Source of the DNA: Rhizophagus irregularis
Taxonomy: Eukaryota > Glomeromycota > Glomeromycetes > Glomerales > Glomeraceae
DNA length: 64,000 bases
Direction of reading: 5' to 3'
Assembly (NCBI RefSeq): GCF_026210795.1
Contig: NC_089440.1
Location: forward strand, 2,542,001 to 2,606,000
Positions within the stretch are counted from its first letter, which is position 1. Every line of letters starts with the position of its first letter. This document shows positions 58,011 through 64,000 of this stretch, piece after piece. The notes beneath the pieces were generated by a model, which had not been told where the DNA came from, did not search any database, and was given only the letters and a program-made list of their open reading frames with translations. Both the position numbers and the translations under genes were made by a program.

Positions 58011-58020
58011 TATAAAAGGA
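58011..58020 (+). promoter_or_regulatory. TATA-box-like element upstream of the ECL1-family gene
   Basis: TATAAAAGGA starts 87 bp before the ATG at 58098 and is followed by a T-rich leader. This is the best TATA match near the gene; its use as a promoter is inferred. Confidence 0.45.
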
Positions 58021-58097
58021 GTTTTTTAAAAAATTTTAAATTTTTTCTTTATTTCGAGATCTTTTACACATTTTTTTTCGATAATAATAATAATAAA

Positions 58098-58597
58098 ATG
58101 GATCTTGACTGGTGTCTTACTTGTTCTCAACATACCTCGGTAAGATATCAAATAGATGATGATAAGCAAACTCATACAGACATCGAGAAATTAATGAAAT
58201 TAACGTTCCTTTGTTTTTTTAATTTATTTTTTAGGGTGCACTTTATTGTTCAGATGAATGTCGCCGGGAAGATATTTCTTATTCTATAAAATTAACAACT
58301 TCACCAACTTATTCTTTTTATTCCAAACCAATCTCTCCCCCTCTTTCACCAACTTTTAATTATCGCTACACAAAAGCAACAAAAATTGTGAGTGGGTCTG
58401 CCTCAACTTCATCTTCAACTTCTCCTGCACCTTCACCTACATCACAGATTTCAGCAGCCATATTGGACGAACCACAAAGTCAAGATAGTTCTTATCAATC
58501 TTCCGATGATGAAAATGTAATTACATCTAAATATACCAAAATTCATCCATGGATTAATCAGAGACGGCAACAACGGAGATTATCTATAATTATTTGA
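58098..58597 (+). CDS. ECL1-family protein (extender of chronological lifespan type), 134 aa
   Basis: Two exons, 58098-58139 and 58235-58597, are joined over a 95-nt GT-AG intron in phase 0. The N-terminus reads MDLDWCLTCSQHTSGALYCS and continues DECRRED, matching the short zinc-binding signature of fungal ECL1-family proteins (DWC-x2-C...LYCS-x2-C). The four Cys fall at residues 6, 9, 19 and 23. The intron falls between the two Cys pairs, so unspliced message would lose the motif. The rest is low-complexity Ser, Thr and Pro with a conserved-looking C-terminal YTKIHPWINQRRQQRR basic end. Family members in yeasts extend chronological lifespan and respond to stress; the role here is inferred from the family. 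No transmembrane segment. Reliable family call, unknown specific function. Confidence 0.78.
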
Positions 58598-61500
58598 TTG
58601 TTAGTTAGGTGAAAATTTAATGAAGATACGCCGAGTACGCGAATTTTTATAAATCTCTAAAAAAAAAAAAGTATTATCTGTTAAAAAATCACACATTCGT
58701 TTATTGTTTTATTTTATTTTGTGCGGACGTTTTCTACCAATAATGAAACAATTAACAAAAAATCAAAAATTTTTTCTTTTCGTATTTTACTAAAAAAAAA
58801 AAAGACATTTTATTTTTCATTTTTATTTTATTTGTACAGAATTTATAAAAACTTTTTAAAAAAACTTTTTTAATTTAACGCATTAAGAAAAAAAAATTCA
58901 CACGGTATATAAAAAACCCCCCAAAAAAGTAACATTTATGAAAAAAAACAAAATTATATATGTAAAAAAAAAATCTTTTTTACTACTTTTTTTTTAAAAA
59001 AAAAAAATTCGAGAGAAGAGGGAAAAAAAAATTTTTTTATTTTGATGTTAAATATGAAAAAAAAAATAAATTATTTTTTTTTTCTTTTTGAATTACTTTT
59101 TCTTTTCTCTATGTAAATTATGAATGTAAATTAATCATTTTATTATTGTAATAATATCATGTACGTGAATGTAACTATTAAAAGAAAAGATATTTCATTT
59201 TGTCTCTTCCTTTCTTCATTGTGCGTGATTAGATAATCTGTTTATGGTAAATAAAATTTAAAAATTACTTCTTTCAATGACATAAAATTCGGGCGCAAAT
59301 GCAGTGGCGCAGAAGGTGATACGAAGCCACAGAAAGTTAAGGTTACACAGTTTCAGAATTTACAAATGATGATAAAATTTTTATCTCTTTAAGCAGGTAA
59401 AAAATTGCTTTTGCTGATGATTTTCATGTATATAAGAATTTCTTTTATTCGCATTGATCAAGATTCACAACATGTATTGATCAATGAACAAAGAAATATT
59501 TTACTCTTTTTTGCAAAAGAATCGAGAACATTTTTTAACAGAACCTTCCGAATTTGATTTGGGCTGAATAACTTTAATAAATTTGTCAATTGAATAATTT
59601 CTCTTTTTGATTCTTTTTAACGCATAGATAACGTCCCTGCAATAAATGCGTACAGGGATCTGCGATGTACGGTATCAATAATTTATAAATTTTTAATGAT
59701 TTGCAAAGTTATGTAATGTAATGTTGCAAGGTAATGTGCAATGTATGGTTTAAAGTAATGAAGAAGCAAGAAGCGGGTGGGCGGCATTTTTTTGTTCATT
59801 TTGTTATCAATTTTTGAATCTTATTGTACTTTAATAAAATTCCTTTTTTCTTCGTAATAATAAAAAATATTTGTTCTAAATTCATTTCATTACTTTTTTC
59901 CATATTTTGAACTTTCTTTTTTTCTTTTAACGGTACCGATCCACCGGGGAGGTTTTTTTTTTTCTTTTCTTTTTTAATATAATATATTTAAATAAGATAA
60001 TTTTTCCGTTAATAGTAATTCGGCAATTTCTAACATTAATTGATTAATATGGTTAGTTTTAAAAATAGATAATCAAATCTTTATGGGCTTGGTTATATAA
60101 CATCTCCGAAAATATACACGATAAAAACCGATGTACAATAATATGTATGAGTTGTATGAGTAACAGTAATCAATCTACTAATATATAAAACAAAAAGAAA
60201 TTTTAAAAAGAAATTCTTCGAATTTTTCATTAAAAATAACGCCATTTTTTTTATTTATTTTCTTTCTGAAATTATTTTTCACATATTGTGATAAATAAAA
60301 AAAAAATTTTTCCAATATATTACCATGTTTGAAACTTTAAAATCACATGGCTTTTAAATCATCTAAAAAAAGGTCCTTTTAAAAAAAAAAAATAATAATT
60401 TGATTGGATAATCTTTTTACAAAAAAAATCATTCATATCTAAATTTAATATATTCATTCATAAATGAATTTATTAATCTTAATAAAGTAATTAATAATTA
60501 AATTATAAATAACTGATTTAACGTTTCTTTAAAGAAAGAATATTTAAAAACCGGTTAAATAGGATGTGTACCGGTTTTAGATGATCAATGAAATTTTGTA
60601 CTGCAAAGTTTCGTTTATCTGTTATTATTTTTAATTAATCAAGTATCAAAAGAGATTATGCTCGATAATCTACAGTTGTAACGTTGGTAGAATCAGATAA
60701 ATTAAAATATTTTTAAAAATCCTGGTAAAACTCAATTTCAGCCAAATGAAAGAGACACGTCGTACCTGTTGAACATTTTGTATTAACTAAATAAAGTTAA
60801 AATATTTTGACCGTTTTAGATTTTATTGATGGTAAATATTTCTTGATTATTTATTCTGCGTCCAATTAAACATGTGTAAGATTAACGTTTTTATTTTTTT
60901 CGCAACGCGAATCATGTGATTTCTGTGATTTCCGGTCGTGTACTCTCATTAATTACGATTTAATTGGTTGATCCACAAAAAAAGTTACGAGAATTAAGAA
61001 TGAGTAATTGGGATAGAATCCCGATAGATAGATAATAATAATGTGAATATCGCCAACAATTTCCACGTTTTCAACTTGTTTTAGTATAAAAGTTTATAAA
61101 GTTTAGTAATGACTCATTAATCTCATTATATCATGTGAAAAATAAACAGTTAGTTATTGTACTAGTATTAGTATATACAAAATGATTATTTATTTGGTTT
61201 TATTTATTTTCCTTGTAATGAATATTTAAAAAATATTTGTGAAATTATCTGAAACTTGGATTTTGTATATTTTAGCCAGATTTGTATAATTGTAAACGTT
61301 TTTAAAACGGTTTATTTTTTCTGATTAGATATAAGATTAAAAGATAACTGGAAAAACTATTTCAATCATTAAGTTTATAGATAGAAAAAAGTACGTGATT
61401 TTTCTTTGCGATAGATAATTAGGATAAGCGGAATAAGCGGAATATGCAGATTAAGTAATAAATAGAATAAGTAACATTACGAATCACTTAATTCACACAC

Positions 61501-62515
61501 TACTATTTCTTTTTAAACGTGAAAGAAAAAAAATTTTCTTATCAATATACTGTGATCTTGAAAGTAACCAATCAAAATTTTAACATATGAGTAATCAAAC
61601 CATAGAAACAAGATCCCCGACGATGAATCTAAAATTAGAATGGTTTAATTATCAATTTAAAAAAAAATAATAATAATAATGATAATACAACAATTTATTT
61701 GTATTATTGAATTATACAAGAATCAATCAAATACCGGCAATCTTTTATTATATTATGTTCCGGGAACGATAATATATTTGCATTTAATAAGTTACAAAAA
61801 TAGTAGTGATCCGTGTCAACTGTATGAGTCGGTGCAATAAGAAAATGGGAATCTGGCGTTACGTGAAATAAATTGTGTAAATGTCGTCATATAAGACTCG
61901 GATAACACAAATATTTACCAATATTACCAATATTACCTAAGGAATGGTATTAGAAAGAAAATATTAGTTGATCGACACCGAAATTATCGAAATTATATAT
62001 GAATGAATTCACTATCTACCTTACAGATCAGAATTAGTCATTTATTCGAAATGATAAATATGAAACATTTATTTTGGTGGGAATTTTTTTTCTTCATATC
62101 TTTCTTCTAGGAAATACTTCTAGGAAATGCTTACCTCAAATTCTTTAGGTAATTCCTTCTGGGAAATGCTTCCCTTTGGTGAGAAAGCTTAAATTCTTTT
62201 AGGTAAAACAGTGGTAAAGCATAAAACAATAGCAGATCATTATGATTCGCTTAATTGTTTGATTAGGTCAGGTGTTGGATCATAATAATACAAGATCATC
62301 CGCTTACTGATATCTGAGCCAATAATATAATGCCAGTTCATCTCAAAAACCATTTAAAGAAACTATGGTAATTTTATATCTCCCATTTCATTCAAACTTA
62401 ACTCATTGTATAATGTAATCCAATTCTCTCTTTCCCCTTTTCAACCATAAATAATTTTCTGACTTATCAATCGTAAATAATTCTTTACTCACATCATTTT
62501 TATCATTTTTTGATC
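58598..62515. other. Intergenic region between the ECL1-family gene and ALG10
   Basis: About 3.9 kb of AT-rich host DNA. The first 600 bp are A/T homopolymer runs and probably hold the 3' UTR of the ECL1-family gene. I saw no RNA gene, repeat or coding exon. A locally duplicated TTCTAGGAAATACTT / TTCTAGGAAATGCTT / TTCTGGGAAATGCTT motif lies at about 62105-62170. Confidence 0.5.
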
Positions 62516-64000
62516 ATGAAGTTGCAATATTTGTTTTTGATTATACATACAATTATACTTATAATCGTTGCATATTTAGTAAATGATTATGTTCCGGATC
62601 CGTATATGGTAAATATTGAAGAATTGGCTTGATCGATTTTGGTTGATTTGAATTAATACCTTATTAATAATAGGATGAAGTATTTCATGTTTCACAAGCA
62701 AAACAATATTGTGAAGGGAATTATTATGATTGGAATCCAAAATTAACAACTCCACCAGGATTGTAGGTGATTTGATCTTTTTAATATGAGTTCTTTTTAT
62801 TTCTTTTAGTTTAATGCAACTAAAAACCTTTTACTTAAAATTTAGATATTTAATAAGTAATTTAATCCTAAGACCATTATCATTATTGTCTACACGATAT
62901 TTCTGTTCAACAAATTTTCTTCGAGCCACAAATGTATTATTTGGTATTGGATTGTATCTAATATTATGGAAATTGACGATAAAATTACATCCATTTCAAG
63001 ATAGAGACTTATTGTCATTTAATACATTGACATTAAGTATATTTCCTGTTGGGTGGTTTTATAATTTTTTATATTACACTGATTCTGGATCAACTTTTTT
63101 TGTGTTATGGAGTTACTTATTATCTATTGAAGAAAGATATTGGATGAGTGCATTAGTAAGTGGTTTTTCTTTTCTTTCAAAGTATATTTTATATAAATTT
63201 TTAATTTAAACTTATATTTATAGGTTGGAGGCATTAGCGTATTATTTAGACAAACAAATATTATTTGGGTTTGTTTTATTTTAGGTACTTCCATGTTAGC
63301 ATTATTGTCCTCTAGTAATAAAAGATCAAATGTCCGGGGGAGAAAAATGACATATTACAGAGGAATTAATATTAGACCAAGTGAGGAAAAAATTCTATTT
63401 GTTAAGATTTTAATATTCGTCTACTAATAATTTATCTCGAAAAATTTATAAAATTTACAGATATTGCAATTCAAGAAATAAGTGGTTTCTTAACATTAGT
63501 TTCAAAAAATTTTATAAAACTATTGACTATACTCTGTTCATATTTTTTGATCCTATTGAGCTTTGTCATTTTTCTTAAATGGAATGGTGGAATTGTATTA
63601 GGTAAATAACTTTAAATAATTTTTTTAATACGCGTTATTATATATTTATATTTATATATTGTTTTATTTAGGTGACAAATCGAATCATGTAGCAGTTTTA
63701 CATATACCACAAATCTTTTATTTCATTTCATTCACAACAATATTTTCTGTACCAATTATATTAAAAGTTGAGCATGTTGAAAGATTATTCAATGGCATAT
63801 TGAATCTAAGATTAAACAGGTATTTTTAAATTAATTTATAAATATAAATATGATAACTAGATTATACTAATTCAAATAATTCAAATAATTCAAATAGAAA
63901 AAGATTATATTTGTTTATAATCGCGATTATAATGATATTTGTAATTAATAATTTCACGTAAGTTTACCAATTTTTTTTTTGATTTGTTTGTTAAGTATTA
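62516..64000 (+). CDS. ALG10: ALG10 dolichyl-phosphate-glucose alpha-1,2-glucosyltransferase, 5' part
   Basis: This ER multi-pass enzyme adds the last (terminal alpha-1,2) glucose to the dolichol-linked N-glycan precursor. Seven exons are visible: 62516-62608, 62674-62762, 62810-63155, 63224-63380, 63461-63601, 63672-63819 and 63898-63957. They join in phase over introns of 47-81 nt, and the gene runs off the window after a GTAAGT donor. Family marks include VNDYVPDPYM followed by DEVFHVSQAKQYC, LTTPPG, a YYTDSGSTFFVLWSYL stretch, FRQTNIIWVCF and GDKSNHVAVLHIPQIFYF. The first 24 residues are a hydrophobic membrane segment. The fourth intron appears to use a GTGAGG donor at 63381 with a CTACTAATAA branch-like motif, the only choice found that keeps frame. 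The call is secure; the C-terminal part is not in the window. Confidence 0.88.

Overview
The window looks like a nuclear segment from a Glomeromycotina (arbuscular mycorrhizal) fungus, most likely Rhizophagus or a close relative. It is very AT-rich. The host genes are short and split by 60-95 nt GT-AG introns. A fungal ECL1-family gene and an ALG10 gene sit at the right end, and most of the rest is layered, decaying transposons of the kinds that fill these genomes. The organism call is inferred from this style and from the families recognised; no marker gene is present.

Layout. 1-5 kb: two small host-type genes, a five-exon orphan gene on the minus strand (1589-2931) and a four-exon, 119-residue Myb/trihelix-like gene on the plus strand (4051-4641). 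5.2-8.8 kb: a broken Plavaka-like (CACTA-related) transposase gene. 8.8-17 kb: gene-free repeats, namely a 73-bp satellite, an old tRNA-derived SINE, small inverted-repeat elements, and an inverted-repeat element carrying an array of about 18 palindromic 50-bp units. 17.4-40.3 kb: two copies of an AT-rich repeat. The second copy is split by a TA-flanked, pogo-like non-autonomous element. That element holds a 980-bp SINE with a perfect 15-bp target duplication and three head-to-tail LINE copies, all joined at the same 15-bp site. The last LINE copy keeps a full-length endonuclease-RT-RNase H ORF. 40.3-49.0 kb: a second nest. An outer inverted-repeat element contains a 6.5-kb DNA transposon with 37-bp ends, inverted arrays of mini-exon-like units and a broken DUF7869-type gene. 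It also contains a TTAA-flanked MITE and a 182-bp satellite. 49-55.5 kb: a MITE, a decayed FAR1/MULE transposase gene with a telomere-like tract in its intron, and a 24-bp minisatellite. 55.5-64 kb: quieter host DNA with the ECL1-family gene (58098-58597) and the 5' part of ALG10 (62516 to the window edge).

The host genes do not form an operon-like group. ALG10 serves ER N-glycan assembly and the ECL1-family gene belongs to a stress and lifespan regulator family. The main interest is the transposon biology: repeated LINE insertion at one site, a long SINE with two tRNA-like units, and inverted arrays of splice-site-bounded mini-exons. Exon structures were read by eye from splice motifs and frame continuity and have not been tested against transcripts.
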